Source: Lethocerus indicus
Lineage: Eukaryota > Arthropoda > Insecta > Hemiptera > Belostomatidae
Length of the DNA stretch: 64,000 nucleotides
Direction: 5' to 3'
Assembly: GCA_019843655.1 (NCBI GenBank)
Contig: JACDQD010000005.1
Coordinates: forward strand, 12,551,575-12,615,574
Made by a program: the position numbers and the translations under genes. The notes below the pieces were generated by a model. That model searched no databases. It worked only from the letters and a program-made list of their open reading frames with translations, and was not told where the DNA came from. This document shows positions 9,230-22,800 of the stretch, piece after piece (the stretch's first letter is position 1; each line of letters opens with the position of its first letter).

Positions 9230-12200
9230 TTTTGTTCTCAATATAAACAGTATTTTGTTTTTATATTTTGCTCTATATAATATTTTGAACATGCAATCTT
9301 TTAAAAATATTTCCTTCAATTATCTGACTGGTATTATTGTAGTATCAAAGTACAGTAAATTGGGGTTATAAAATAAATACAGTTTAAATGAATTTTCCCT
9401 AATATATAAAAATGATCTTTTCACTTGATGGAGTTAAATAAGAGGAGTTTATTAATACCTCATTAGTTCTGTCATATCTAAGGGGGTTTTGGCCAAATTC
9501 CAATAATTTCATCATCTTTTTTTGGAATAGTGTTTTCATGATTGAAAATTTAGCTGTATACAAGCACTTCTGTCAGGTTTTTCTTTATGACTCTTTATCA
9601 TGTTTGATCACATTTGCAATTTTCAAATTTGTTGCAGTGCACTGTTTCTTGACATTAGAAAACATGAAAACCCACATTATGTTATAAATGACAAGAAATT
9701 TCATAGACTTCTGGAATGATTTTTTTGTAGAATTTGTTTAGGTGTAATTCTATACTTTAATGGACCTTACAGTTCAATTTTTTATTGCTATAGTTATGGT
9801 GTATTATCTCTAATAAAACACTAGAGATTATGTATTTTTCCTTCCTTCTATTTCCCTTAAAAATAATACTACAAAAAATAATCTTTAGATTAGCTCTTGT
9901 GCTAAAAAGAAAAGGATTGGAATAAACCTCTGAAAATTCAGTAGAGAGAGGAAATAAAATATATTCCTTCTTCTTGTTCCTTCAATTGAAAGAGCATTTG
10001 AATTTTCCTGGGGGTCTTATTTATTTCAAGGGAAAGTTTTTCCACATTAGGAATAATTGCCTTCTAATATTATTGGATAATGGGGAAACTCGGAAAGCCC
10101 ATTCTGTACTATTAGGACCTTGGAAAGTAGGGCTCCGTTTTTTCTTCCCGCCTGTTTAAAGAACAGCAGCTGTTTTTTATTTTTCACCGATTTAAAACGA
10201 CAAAATTCAATTGGAAATGTAATGAAAACTCACTCCTTCTTTACTTCAAATCAAATTATTCCGAGATTAAGTACCAAAAGCGTGATGGGGGACTTTTTAA
10301 ATCGGGGCAAAAAATAGCCCCCAGGGATAATCCTTGGATGATTTAGTATCTGGTTATTAGTTTCAAAGATGAAATTTTTGAATGCAGGCGCAATATGGGC
10401 ATTATATTGCGTAACCAAAACGGTGGAATTCCGATATGTAGATCTCAGAGTAGTTTATTTGAATATGCACTATAATCGTTTCAGTTGTTCTATTAATCCT
10501 TTTATTATAAGTTCGCCAGTAAATTGTGCTACTGGCAACACCGTTAAGACTCTTATACAAATTGACCATTTAGCGATCAGTCCATAAATAACAGGAGTAT
10601 TGAACAAATTCTGTATCACGGTAGCTGACTTTTAAATAAATAGTGAACCCAATTTTCTGGCCGTGAGCCTGACAATAGGGAAGCTCGTTTCTATAGAGTT
10701 GGGTCGTATAAATAAAATAAGTAAGCGTTCCTGTCGTTTACAATCGAGCAGTTATTCATGCTTTAAGTGCTTTTAATGGATTGTAAAATTTGACGCGGAA
10801 GCTATTCCCCCTCCTTTTTTTATAATTTTGGCGAAATAACCCGGGGCGTTGCAGAACGGGCTAAGAGTGATTTGGTGAATCATACGGTTCACCGGTTTTT
10901 CACCCTACTGAATGCAGTGAATAACAATTTTTATCATGCCTGGAAAGCCTTTATGCACTATCGATATGTGTGCCCACCATTTTTTATCCAATTATCTGTC
11001 AGTTTCAGAATAAATTTTCCAATCTGTTCATTCCGTTGTTGTAGTCTTTGGTGTGGTTGAAGTTTCAGGGCAGCTTTGAAAAATGGTTGGCGTATTTTGT
11101 TATCGGCTTTTAAATCGTCCCAACAGAGATTTTATTGATTCTTATAATTTAAATAATATATATAAAATAAAAACTTTCAATACTCTGTCCTGAGGTAATC
11201 CGACCGCTGTTCAGAACGCTTGATCATTCATTTGGCCGAAATAAAAAGCATGCTTGAACGATCATTATAAAATAGTAATTTCAATTTTGCATAATTTGAC
11301 AAAACGTGCGTATTACTTAATCGTCACCTTAATCTAGACTCTTATATGGCTGGTGTCTGGTTTAATATTTAGTATTTTTATTTTCTCATATTTCTGCACT
11401 TTCGGTTATTTATTACACGCACCATTTATTTCTAATAAATAATAATATTCACTTGGTTATGCCTTGCATGAACAGAGTCAATGAAATCGAATAATCAGTG
11501 TTGAGGGGGTTGAATGCGTGACAGAGGGGTGCGTTGGGTGCGTAAGGCCGTCACGTAAGGCTGGCTTTTCGTGTCATTGTAGGAAAAAGGATATGGAAAC
11601 TTGTGGTAAAAAAGGTACGGATAACAATCGCTCTTTATTGAAATAATATAGCATAAAGGCGAAGATTTACATTTGTAATTGTGGCGATTTACGATTCATT
11701 CGCGTTTTTCTTAGGAACATTCGAAGGCAGCAATATCACAATGTGTAGCAACAATATTCTAAGTAGTATTAGCTGTAATATCGCTAAGGAGTCAAGAAGG
11801 CCCGCGGAAGATTTAAAAATGTTGAACAATACAAGCCTAATGGCTGTCAGAATTAATGATAATAGCATCATACTTCATAATAGTCAAGAAAAAATACGAG
11901 GAAACACGATTTTATTGAAATTAAAGTAATATTTGTTTATTGATCTTGGTGTGAACTATCTTGGTTTATTGATGCACGAAATGTGTTGTATGTACGATTT
12001 GTATAGCGTTAGAAGCGATAGAAGATTTGTGTGGCAACCAGGTACCCGTATTATGTATAGATACATTTTGTAAATTAAAAGGAAATTCCTAAAAATAGAT
12101 AAGTGTTTATATGTTGTACATTCTAAATTCAAACCGAATAAACGTCCCTCCCATAATAAATTTCGATTGTTACCACCCCGGCGATGTATATTCGTGTTTT

Positions 12201-12470
12201 CCATTGTACTAGTCCTAGGGTACCCCATCCCAACACCCCAAAGCGCTACTCTTAAAGTATCTTTGGTAGTTACCAAAGATTGAATGAGAGTCGTTTGATA
12301 CATCTATTGGATTCGTTTCGAGGAGAAAAAACTTTTAGTAGGTAGGTTTTAATTTTCAACTAACATTAAAATAAAAAAATCGCCGCGAGGTACTCTATTA
12401 GTGCCAGTGGGGAATTTAGATCATTCACAGATCATTTATCCCATTTAGTGGTGAGACATAAATTCAAATA
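9230..12470. other. Intergenic, no gene recognised
   Basis: AT-rich DNA. Only short open frames are present, and none resembles a known protein. I see no RNA gene or mobile element here. Confidence 0.5.
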
Positions 12471-12471
12471 T

Positions 12472-12476
12472 GTGTA

Positions 12477-12528
<52 letters not shown>

Positions 12529-12530
12529 GT
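12472..12530. repeat. (TA)n microsatellite
   Basis: A TA dinucleotide tract of about 50 bp preceded by TGTATATATG repeats. Confidence 0.95.
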
Positions 12531-12539
12531 ATAAAGTAC

Positions 12540-15500
12540 AATCACAGTCACAATTCGTCCAAAACCACCCACCCCCTAGATTTATGTTTCCAGTCACACT
12601 GTCAATTCCAGGGCAGAGTTTATAAAGACTCTACTACGAAAAATAAATTTCTGGACTAGAACTTCCGGGCGAAATTCGGAGCTACTAGAAGTCCCCTCTC
12701 GGGAAGTAGACGAATGACCCGGGTCTTTCAACCGGCTGAGCCTCATTTCGCCTGAATCAGACGGAGTCTCTGGGCCGAGGAGTGATGTCGATTCACTCTC
12801 GAGTCCCCGCCCCGGTGAATATACTTGTCCCTGAATAGGAACCATATTTCTCGGCAAACACCGAATAAGGTGGATACAGTTGGCTCCAACAAATAACGAA
12901 TGGACCGGAAGTGTGATGCCCACCGGCAATTTCGCAGCAGGAACAACTCCCCCTTCTCAGATGTTTATTGCTTTATGCTGTGCATCCATCTTTATTCTTG
13001 CGCCGTGGCATTTAAGAGACGACGAGTTTTATATGAGGTGACATTCGAGGGAGGAACACTAAACGTAACTGTACAGTTGACGGTGACCCTTGAATTCTCT
13101 CAGATAGGGCGAAATCCCCGAGTCACATCGAGTTTGGAAACACTAGAAATTTAATCCCGTTAATGAGTCCGATTCGAAGGGTAGTTCTGCCACAGTTTGA
13201 GCGCAGGCGAACTTTACAAAATTTCAAATTGTCCCACAGTACTCGGACGGGAACGAAAATTGTGCTTCCTCCCTTCTGAACCCCTTAATTAATATTCAGC
13301 ATAAATCTATTTATGTATTATTGATTTATAATCATATTCGTTTATTTATGTTCCTCAGAATTCACGGGATTAACAAAAGTATAGGGGATGATAATACCTA
13401 CATTTGGTAGACGTCCTTAATATATGGTTTTCAATATTGACTCAAGGCGGCCTAAATCCTTGCTATGGGTTAAGTTCTGTACTCGGCCAGCTATAAAATG
13501 TCGTCAACATGAGAGGGGCCCTTTGGCAAACATTTAACTTGAGAAACTGGAGATTATTAGGGCCAGAGGAAGGTCGGATTAGCCACCACTAAACAGTTAT
13601 GAAAAGCAACCTTTTTATAGAGAAACATTTAATGTCAATTTAATTGCTTTCGGTGCTACTTTGTGGAGTATTGCCTTTACATTGCTATGTATTGGATGAC
13701 ATTGGTAAATTCAGGTTTCCTTACCATGTATTCACAGAATGAGCACTATTAGTGACGGATGAGCTTGAGCTAGTGCTCGTTAGTATTCTCTTATAAATTC
13801 AGAAGTAATACTACATATGTAGGTTCTGTTGGACAGTCTGGACTCTCGTGACAGGAAGGAAATCGTTTCGTACAGGTCAAATATTCGCATTGCTGATGAA
13901 ATGAGGTTTCCTCAGAGGTGGTTCTGAGCGGGAGTGCCGCATATAAACTATAATAAGGTTGTATTAGGGACAGGATGGGTAAATGCTCGGCCCCCGTGAT
14001 AAATGTCCACGAATATCTCATTAACGGTGTACTTCCAATTCGGCTGTGTATACAGGTGGGCTTCCGCTTGAATAACATTATCCTTATGAAGGTAACTTAA
14101 CTACCTTGTCTGGCTAGGCGTCCTGAAACCGTACATCTTACGCAATCTTATTTTCAAAAATTAGATACACTCTAATTTCTAGTAAGTCTCGGCTTAGAAA
14201 AATAGGATATAAACTGTGCCAAGCTTTATTTATTTACTTTATTGTATTAATTATTTCTTCCTGTTTACAAGTTGTTGAATGATTTACTGAATTAAAAAAA
14301 AAAAAATACAGCTACCCTCGTGGTACATTACTATATTGCTGGCGGAATGGTGGTGGCGATGTAACTGATTGAAACCGGAGTTAGCTAAGGACTAAATAAA
14401 CGAAGAAAAAAAGGAGGATTGGCTAAAACTATATTAGGGAACAAATAAGAATGAGTCCCTTTGATAATTTCATATATAATATGTCATATTTTGGCTATGA
14501 ATATGCTGCCCGAAATGTATCATATTACTGCTTAGTTTTTAATAAAATGCAATATCAGCCCTACTCTGTATCACAAAAACACTCCTTGGATTCCAGTTTT
14601 TCAATTTTAGGAAAAAACACTCGAAAGTAACTTAAAAACAAAATTTCTTACTTAACGTCCTTTCGGCAGCTTTCAAAGAGAAATATAGGAACGCTTAGTT
14701 ACAAAGTAAATATCTGAGGTTTTATTTTGAACTTTTGAAGCGTTCAGAGGAATATGGGCGGAAATTGAGAGCGGGGAAATCTTATTGACTGAGGACTTCT
14801 TTCTTAAAGGGCTGCCCCTCGACTGAAATCACATCTCCAGAGAGGTAGTCGGCCCAAGTTTAGTTTCAATTGCAAAACCGTTTGCGTTCGGTCAACTCCT
14901 TTTAGGGACGGGCGGAATAAATAAATTAATAAAAGGTTTTTCCATTTCATCCTGTTCAAAATGAATTGCTGCCACCATTTATATAGGTATAGCATATAAT
15001 ATTCCGGAATTGAGTATAGTATAAAATGGTGTATGGTTACATTGCAACTATCGAGTTACAGACCGTTAGTAGTTTCAAAACTAAGTTAGTTATTTATATC
15101 TGAAATAGATTTAGTCTTAGACCAAAAAAGGAACGAGATCATGAGGGGCGAGAAGTCTGCTATAAACGAGAATATTTAGAAGTGTGAATTAAACAGTAGA
15201 TAATAAAACCTGTAATTACGAAAGGACAGAGAAATGGTATATTGTATTTTTGCGCAATGCACATTATGTGGGCATTTTTCTAATAACAGCATTTCACACG
15301 AACAACGGGTGCATGGAAGGTTGCTGCAGGACGGGGGCTTAATTCGTTTCGGAGCCCACGTTCAACCTGTTTATTTATCTTTGGGCGCCATCGTAAATTT
15401 CTCCGGGGATGAAATACGCGGTCTATTCCACGAGATCCGGACCGGCCTCAGAAAGTTTGAAGTCCGAAATAACACCGAGGGTCCATTCTACCCTCCTCGG

Positions 15501-17140
15501 TCGACTCCTTACCGTCGATTTCAATTACTCGTCTCGGAGGCGTTATTTAGACTTTAACGCGCCATTTGCATATTTTTTGTTGTCCCAGTCAAGTCGGGAC
15601 CCTTGCAATAAGTTCTGATCAGCAGCGGAATATTTCCTATGCTATACAGCGTTTTCCTATTTTTTTACCCGCCGAAACGTTTTCTTTCTTCCCTACTTGA
15701 AAAATACCGGAGTCGGGCTCCTGAAATACGGGTGCCAGGTTACCTCCAACCGGCCCCCACTTTTACATATTATCCCCCGCTATTCTTCTCCCTCTTTAGT
15801 TAATCCCCTAACTTTTACTCAATCCCGAGTGAAACATCTACCCTCCTCGGGGGCCGAGTGCTCTCTCATCCAGTCGAAAATCTTAACCTTTCCCTCCTCT
15901 TTCGCTTAGCACACTCCCAGCTTCTACTTGAACAGGCTAGCCACAGTTGAACAACGCGAAAACCGGCTATGGAGGTACACCGCTCTTCGATTGCCCACAT
16001 TTATATACTTAAAATTAATGTTCACGGTCTGATTCAGTTCCCCACTCTGTTGCGATTCCTAGATATGATGACTAGATATGAAAAAATAAGGGTAAAATTA
16101 ATGCGACCTCCTACTTTGTTGTCGAGAAATTGCTTTTCTAGCAAAGCTAGAAGCTATTAGCCCAACTGATTGTAATCGTTATGAACAGACTCTTACCCGC
16201 CCACGATCCTCCGCTCTTAACTACTCTGCAACTATTGGGGTAGGATTGCTGCAATTCTTCGCTGCTCAAGTATAAGAGAATACAGGCGGACGGATTAGTC
16301 TGAAATGTAGAGTAATATTCTGCGAATCTAATTTTTAAGACGTCCAATATTTGGTTTAAACCGACTAGTGCTGTTTCCCGATACCCATCCTAAATGCTTT
16401 CACGATGTCCAAATGGAACAATTACAACTTAAAATTACAGTTTTTAACACTGCTTAACGGCAATGTAGAGCAACAAACATTAAGATCGAATGTGCATGCG
16501 ATTGCGGTTCTTTTTAATGCAATCAGTTATAAATTACCCTCTTTGAATCATGGGGTCCATTAAAGAATCGTTGAAAATTTGGTAGCGACCGTGGGTGTCT
16601 CGTAACTTTGTTGTATTGCTGATAGATATTACAAAATATTTCTATAGAAACGTTTAGCGTTTTCTCTATCTCAGTTCATTCCGTTAGTCTAGTCTCTGTC
16701 TCCATCGCCAACGATTCTCCGTCCCATTTGCAGTTTCGCGCCGTTTCTCGTCAATAGTGGTGATGGTCGGGGGAATAGGCACGACTTGTTCCGGCGCCCC
16801 TTTGACAAGACAATTTAATTATTCGGGGCTTTGTTCGATTGTCTTCCCCCCGCTCTCGGGAGGGGGGGGGCGCACTATTGATAATCAGTTGTGTGTTCCC
16901 GATCAAACAATACGCGGACTTATTTGCGGTGTCGGTTGGGTGAGCACAATGCGGCCCCAGCCAGAAATCGGTGTCGGCCCCGCTATTAAATGCTCCCCGG
17001 GGCGGAGGCACCGACAAATGACAGGAAACGAGTTGGTGGTAGGCCCGCCCACCACACTAATGGTGGACCGACCTTCCTTCCTAGGCAAAAACCCCAATAG
17101 CTTCATTTAATTGGATACGCGTTTTGATTCCTGATATTGT
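12540..17140. other. Intergenic with mixed composition, no gene recognised
   Basis: Higher-GC patches occur at about 12,540-13,260, 15,300-15,910 and 16,680-17,060, including a run of nine G at about 16,861. Open frames of 95-117 codons exist here, but they overlap on both strands, are Ser/Pro/Gly-biased and match nothing I know. Confidence 0.45.
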
Positions 17141-17350
17141 TACAGAATTGCTCTAGTTTAGAATACCTGTTTTGTGGTCTCCGAGGGGTTGGAATACCGT
17201 AGATTTCGTGTTTCTGTCTCCTCTCGATGGTTTGGCCTTTTGCTAGACCGGTTTCGGCTGCTCGCCATCTAGCAGAAGAGCTGGTAGATCTAGCAAAAGA
17301 CCGACGCAGCGAGAGGAGACAGAAACACATAAAATCTACAGAATTGCTCT
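17141..17350. mobile_element. Foldback copy of the hammerhead-bearing repeat with 14-bp target-site duplication
   Basis: An element of about 182 bp (17,155-17,336) is flanked by the perfect 14-bp direct repeat TACAGAATTGCTCT (17,141-17,154 and 17,337-17,350). Internally it is an imperfect inverted repeat: TTTCTGTCTCCTCTCG near the left end and CGAGAGGAGACAGAAAC near the right. It shares TAGACCGGTTTCGGCTGCTCGCCATC with the copy at 49.7 kb. The hammerhead CTGATGA box is broken here. The variable-length duplication and inverted partial copy are typical of Penelope-like element insertions (family knowledge). Confidence 0.75.
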
Positions 17351-19465
17351 GATAATTGGAAATTGCACCTGTCAATTCGGATTCCAATAATCTTCAGTAT
17401 GGAGGGGAGTAGTGTTGGGGTTAAATTAATAAAGTATGGAGGGGCTGGTGATAATTAACGTAATTTATGGAATGTAATAAAATCGAATAATAGTATTGAT
17501 AATAGGGATAAATAATAGCATAATATTCGTATTGACTAATAGCATAATTATTGACTACGTTCTTATTATAGTATTATTTAATATAATAAGATAATACAAC
17601 CAAATATAGTTATATTTATGAACAAGAAGTACTATTTATGTCCTACTTATGAAGTAGGTAATATTAAACCATTACAGATTGCATGACTGGGTATTGTATT
17701 AAGGATCTCAACATTTTATCTATGATTGCCGCGTATTTGTTTTAAAAGGCTGCATTTTATTCGCTATTACTTTAAAATATGCTCTAAGTGTTGATCCCGC
17801 ATATAATGCCATAATAGTTGTATAACAGTGCAACTGATAAGAATGACTTAAGTATGTTTACCGCGCCTGCATTCTTAATTCGATTTTTTACTTAGAGGAA
17901 TCCAAAACAAATTCGGTCGGTTCTCGCAACAAAAACCAGTTAAAGTGCTCTTACAGAAAATATTACTCTATCCGTTTCCGGCCAGATTATTCACGATAAT
18001 TAAACTGCAGACTGGAGATAGTCTCGAATCCCAAGTGGGGAAAAGCTCTCAGAGAGTGTAGCAGATGACATATGCCACTTAACTTCACGTTCCGGCCGGC
18101 CCGGAAACCGGAAGACCGCGAAAATACGAAGCGACCCAACCTATTTCGGAGCGGCATTAAGAGGATAACTGAGTGTTCCGAGTAACGAGGCCGGAAAAAT
18201 GGGCCTCAGAGAGAAGGAGATATAAATGAAGGAGGAAGTCCACCTACTTTTGGTGGAATTATGTCCCTTGTCGGCTCCATTGGATGGAGCCCTCTTGTTT
18301 ACCGGCGGGCCGATGCGGTTCAACAGGCCGTGACCGCCCACATAGGGAACAAAATATAAAATCGTATTCTCGTAAAATAAAACTCGCATTGATAACAAAA
18401 ACGACCGGGCAATTCCCAGGGCTCTAATAACTGTTACCAACTGAATCAACTTTTAAGGGTGTACGGGCGGAGGGGAGGAGGACACCGTACCGGGTTACCC
18501 TGGTATTACCCGGAAAACGGACAATTCATAAAGTCCAATAAAACACGCCGCAGCAATTTATCTTCTCCTACTGGGTGGCGCGTTATTAGAGATTTATTTT
18601 TCTGTCCAGTTAAAAATGGGGACTTAATATATGGAGTGATTTGTTGAGTGGCTCCCGACCACTTAATAATGCCGGGGGAGGGCACGGTAATCAATTCGGA
18701 TTCGCGAAGGTTTATTTTTATTTGAAAATGAATCCGCGAATGATTATTAAAATACTATAATTAATTGCTCATCCAAAGTTTAGTGTTAAAAATTATTATG
18801 TTATTTTTTAGTAACCCGGTTTTACTTGTATCTATTATTGTGCTTAAATATTTAATCCTAGTAGTTTGAACGTTTTTTGGAAATGTGGTTAATAGCACAA
18901 ACATCCGGAAAAACTCATTTTAGATGCATTTTAAAATGATCCCCCCTCCCGTTATTATTTCATAAAATTATTTCTGCGAAAGTGAGCGTAGGGCCGGTGT
19001 TGGAAGGCGAGGCAGGGAAATATTGCGAAGTCATTCAATCGGGAAATCGGATCACAGTTATTGGTCCAGAGGGAAAGGAGGGCCTTGGGAGAGTTGGCGT
19101 CGGTCCCTTCTCCCAATAAGTAAATTATAAGTTGCCGGCGCAAGTCCGGTCAAGCGCACCAAATTATAAGAAAGTCCTGGAACTCGCTTTTCGAATATTT
19201 GCCCTCCCCCCTTTTCCCCGGGACAACTTTTGGGTTCCTTTTGTGCGAGTGTCGAGGAGAGAACTAAATTTTATGGAATGGGGATGAGGAGGAAGAGGAA
19301 GTTAGTCTCCGGGCTCTGAGACCTCTACGCCCCTTCTCTGCAGTGAATTGTTAAATCCCTTCGCAACTATTTTGGACCAGAACCAATTAAACGATTTTAT
19401 ACATTTAAACATCATGCTTTGCTTTTGCGAAGTTTCACAAAAATCGTTCTTTGAGTGCACTCAAA
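17351..19465. other. Intergenic with GC-rich block, no gene recognised
   Basis: An AT-rich stretch (17.4-18.0 kb) is followed by GC-rich sequence at about 18,080-18,720 with TCCGGCCGGCCCGG. Nothing coding was recognised. Confidence 0.45.
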
Positions 19466-19628
19466 GTTCATTGGGTTCACTTGCACCGATAAACTAGCGC
19501 CCCCTGAGGGTGGTGCGGAAATGTACTTAACTGAAGTTCGTTGGAAACACTTGCACCGATAAACTAGCGCCTCCCTGAGGGTGGTGCAGAAATGTACTTA
19601 ACTAAAGTTCGTTGGATACACTTGCACC
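19466..19628. repeat. Tandem array of ~70-bp units
   Basis: Two full units (19,466-19,535 and 19,536-19,606) and a partial third. Each unit runs from GTTCRTTGG through CACTTGCACCGATAAACTAG, then a C-rich core, to GAAATGTACTTAACT. The same unit occurs at 34.5 and 49.9 kb, so it is an interspersed repeat. Each unit holds a CTCF-like core on the minus strand (CTCAGGGGGCGC in unit 1). Confidence 0.92.
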
Positions 19629-19852
19629 TTTATGCTACTTTCCAGGAGGTATTTGATTAATTTATTGATTGATTCTATTTCGTTTTTTAGGATATTGTTT
19701 ATGGCATCTGTTTTGAATTTATTTCTTTGTTGTTTGAATATTCGGCTATCTATCAGTAGGTGATTCACTATAGTATTTGTGTACGTTGCATTGCAGTGGT
19801 TCAGTGACTGTGCCAGGACGTGGCTGTGAGGCACGTCCCACCAGCTTTCGCA
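19598..19852 (-). pseudogene. Probable transposon ORF fragment ending inside the 70-bp repeat
   Basis: A minus-strand open frame reads about 84 codons (TCESWWDVPHSHVLAQSLNHC... to ...IKVQVYPTNFS) and stops within the 70-bp unit. It is Asn/Ile/Lys-rich with a conserved-looking HSHVLAQSLNH segment. I do not recognise it securely. A C-terminal piece of a retroelement endonuclease region, such as the one in Penelope-like elements, is possible but unproven. Its abutment to an interspersed repeat is the main reason to call it transposon-derived. Confidence 0.4.
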
Positions 19853-19859
19853 TGTTGAC

Positions 19860-22800
19860 CGTTCTGATCATTGAATTGTTTTAATTATGATACGTTTTAG
19901 TTATCGAGTCTTTCCTATCTTTACCATTGCCCATTGAAACCAAATTTGTCAGGCCGATTAGTTGTTATGTAAACCGATTTATAAAAGCAAAGAGGAACGT
20001 CAGTATTTACATAGGAAGTCCTATTCCAAATAAGAGCTGGGGCGAACCGGGATAAGGCTTTATCCCTCGGAACACACAAGAGAGCTATATTTGGTAAATA
20101 TGGGGAATGGGCCTCGTTTTACTGGAAAAACCAATAACTATAAAACGTGCCTAATCTTTTTTAACGTCGCTTCCCTTCGGGCTCGACCTCGCACTTGGAT
20201 AGACTGGGAGATTTTTGGATATTTCTCTAAACTTTTATTGGGGCATACTGATCAACTGAATGGGGATCATTTAGAAACTGCCATTCTATTTAGTGGAACT
20301 TCCATAATTAACACATAAAATTGATTTCTGCCATTGTCATTTTAAAATCATTAGTGAATGAAGAACAACGTCATTGTGGATTATATAACTTGTGGACATT
20401 TTTCGATTTAAAGTCATTTTTTTCTGGTTTGTTAAATTGAAGAGTATAAGAACGATTCGTAAGGCGATCCTAAGCGATATGAACATTCCAAAGGGTGAAC
20501 CCCTTAGAGTTCACGGCCTTAGCCGTTCATTTCGATACAGCAAATAGATAAGTTACGCCAGGAAAGTTGGACGGTAAGTAAGAGTATGGACAGTTCAGAG
20601 TTGGTTGGGGCCTCCAAAGCCGCAAGTCCGAATTAAATTGTACCTCGCCCAGAGGAAATCCCGGAATGTTTGTTTCTTACACTGGACTTGTTTGGAAACT
20701 TTCTTCGACCAAAAATATGTAGCAACTCTGCGATCTCTCGAGTTTTTATACATTAAAGATATATGGACAAGAAACCGTGAAAGGAAATTTAGTATTCCGT
20801 AATTTTACCTCATTGAACGTATTATTAAGAGAAATTATAAGCAGTTATATGTCTGTTTGAGTTAGTACTCTTTCGGTATACTATCCTACACTCTATTAAT
20901 AAAGACTTGATATAAAGTGCTGTTATTATAAAAGAATTCCATATCTCTCTCCAAGTTTTGAGGTCTTTGAAATCTCATTTTCTGTTTGGTGAAAAATTGT
21001 ACAGTGACCTTATTTTCTACTCTATGAATGTAACTTCATTTGAGTGCAGGTGGAATTTTAGAACGTTATTTACATTTAAATACATTCATCATAAATTGAC
21101 TTGGAATATTAGCTGAGCATTGACTACAACTACAAACTCATTTTCGATAGCAAATCATATGAGTCACATTTCGTGTATTTTGTAAAAATCATTATCTTGT
21201 CAGTATGAATTAAATATATTAATTAGTATAAGTTAGAATAGATTTCTGGACTTGATATAAAATACACAATTTAACTTTTATTGAGGGCTCGATAAAATGT
21301 GCCATTACCTTTCGTGAACCTTACTCGGAACGTATTGTCTACATCTGGTTCGGAAGAAATAAACTATTACTCCAACATATAAAGGACTTATATCTATATT
21401 GAACAACTTTAATTAATTCATTTGGATCTTAACTGTGATATCAAAGTTGGAAACAAGTTCGTAAAGATTAGGTTTTTCTTCTTCCACCACTTGTTGATGC
21501 GGCTTGTAGATAGTTCAGTGACAGCTTTTCTCAATTTAATGATTCGTAAACATATCTTATCCGTGTTTTACTAACAGTAAATGTTAAGGACTTTTCTTAT
21601 GCTACTAAATTTTCAATCTTGGTCATGAAGTAACAATAATAGAGGTCGTAAGCATTATTAAAATAAATAGGTAATTCCTCTTTGTGTCCTGACCGATTAA
21701 TGGCGCATTCGCAAATATGGTTTCAAGGTAATGAGTCTGGCTTCCTTAATCATGTTAATGGGTTATCTCAAGTGTCTGCCTTATGAAACAACCATTAAAC
21801 AAATTACGTCCTATACTCCTCATCATCATCCTGCTCCTGCCCCTGTTCCAGTTGCTTTTCTTAAACTGAAATGTTTATTATGTGAGTCTGGACTGAGCTA
21901 AACTTCTGAGCACCTTTGCAACTCTTAATATCTGATAAATATGTCGTGTAGACCCGAACTCATAATCTACTGTACTATATGGCAAGTTGGCAGCATTCTC
22001 AACCGAATGAATTAGGTTGACATGTTGGGCAGGATATCTTCCTTCAGACCGAAGCGAATACTGGTATTTGAAAGGGTATATAAGATAAAAATGACCAAGC
22101 TGTAGGTTATGAGAGTAATTTTCGTGCTCATTAAGAAGGATGCTTGTTCAAACAAGAAAACAGCTTTTCGAGTACAATCCAGTTTGTGTCTAACAAACAC
22201 AAGAAAGATTTCCTCATCCCTTTCGTTCTTATGTTTTCAGCTTTTCATAACTGCATAATTGCTGGAAAATAGTTGTGGCATTTTGAATAACTATTTGAAG
22301 GTCTCCAATTTGCGAATGGAGGCAAAATAGTTTTACTTCACGATGAGATTTAATTGTATATTTGTCGATGTTATCGCCATCGCCATCGTAATTAATCAAT
22401 GAGTAGCGCTTGTCACAGAAAGCGAAAGGCGAAGTCCAACTCTAAAAGGGGAACAGTTTTTAAAAACGGTGGAAATTTAATTGATTCGAGCCGGTAAAAT
22501 GGCCGAATGAAGTTTTCAAAGAACCGAAAAAAGCTACTTGTTAAACTATTTGAGTCTCGTATAAGTGGAAAACGACGGTAGGTAGCGAATTAAAAGTAAG
22601 TAGCGGAGGAAAGTTGAAGTGTAACGATCCGTGAAGCACGCTATCGGCCCGCCCATCAATTAAGCCCAGACTTTCAATGGGATCCTCCGAGAAATAGCTA
22701 CTTAGGACACATTTGTAAAGCGCCCCGTCGTAGTAGCCTACTTCCATTATCTGTTTGATATTTAACCGGACAAGTAATCAATCAGAAGCAATAGCTTTAA

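Noticed and set aside
12594..12946. 111-codon Ser/Glu-rich minus-strand frame
   Set aside because: Overlapped by another open frame on the same strand. Composition follows a GC patch and no homology was recognised.
13791..14078. 95-codon minus-strand frame
   Set aside because: Looks protein-like in places but matches nothing I know and has no supporting splice or transposon context.
16757..17110. 117-codon plus-strand Gly-rich frame
   Set aside because: Opposed by open minus-strand frames, includes a G-run, and has no recognisable protein.
19466..19628. Regular repeats as a CRISPR-like array
   Set aside because: Units are contiguous with no unique spacers, and the unit is interspersed elsewhere. 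It is a eukaryotic tandem repeat.
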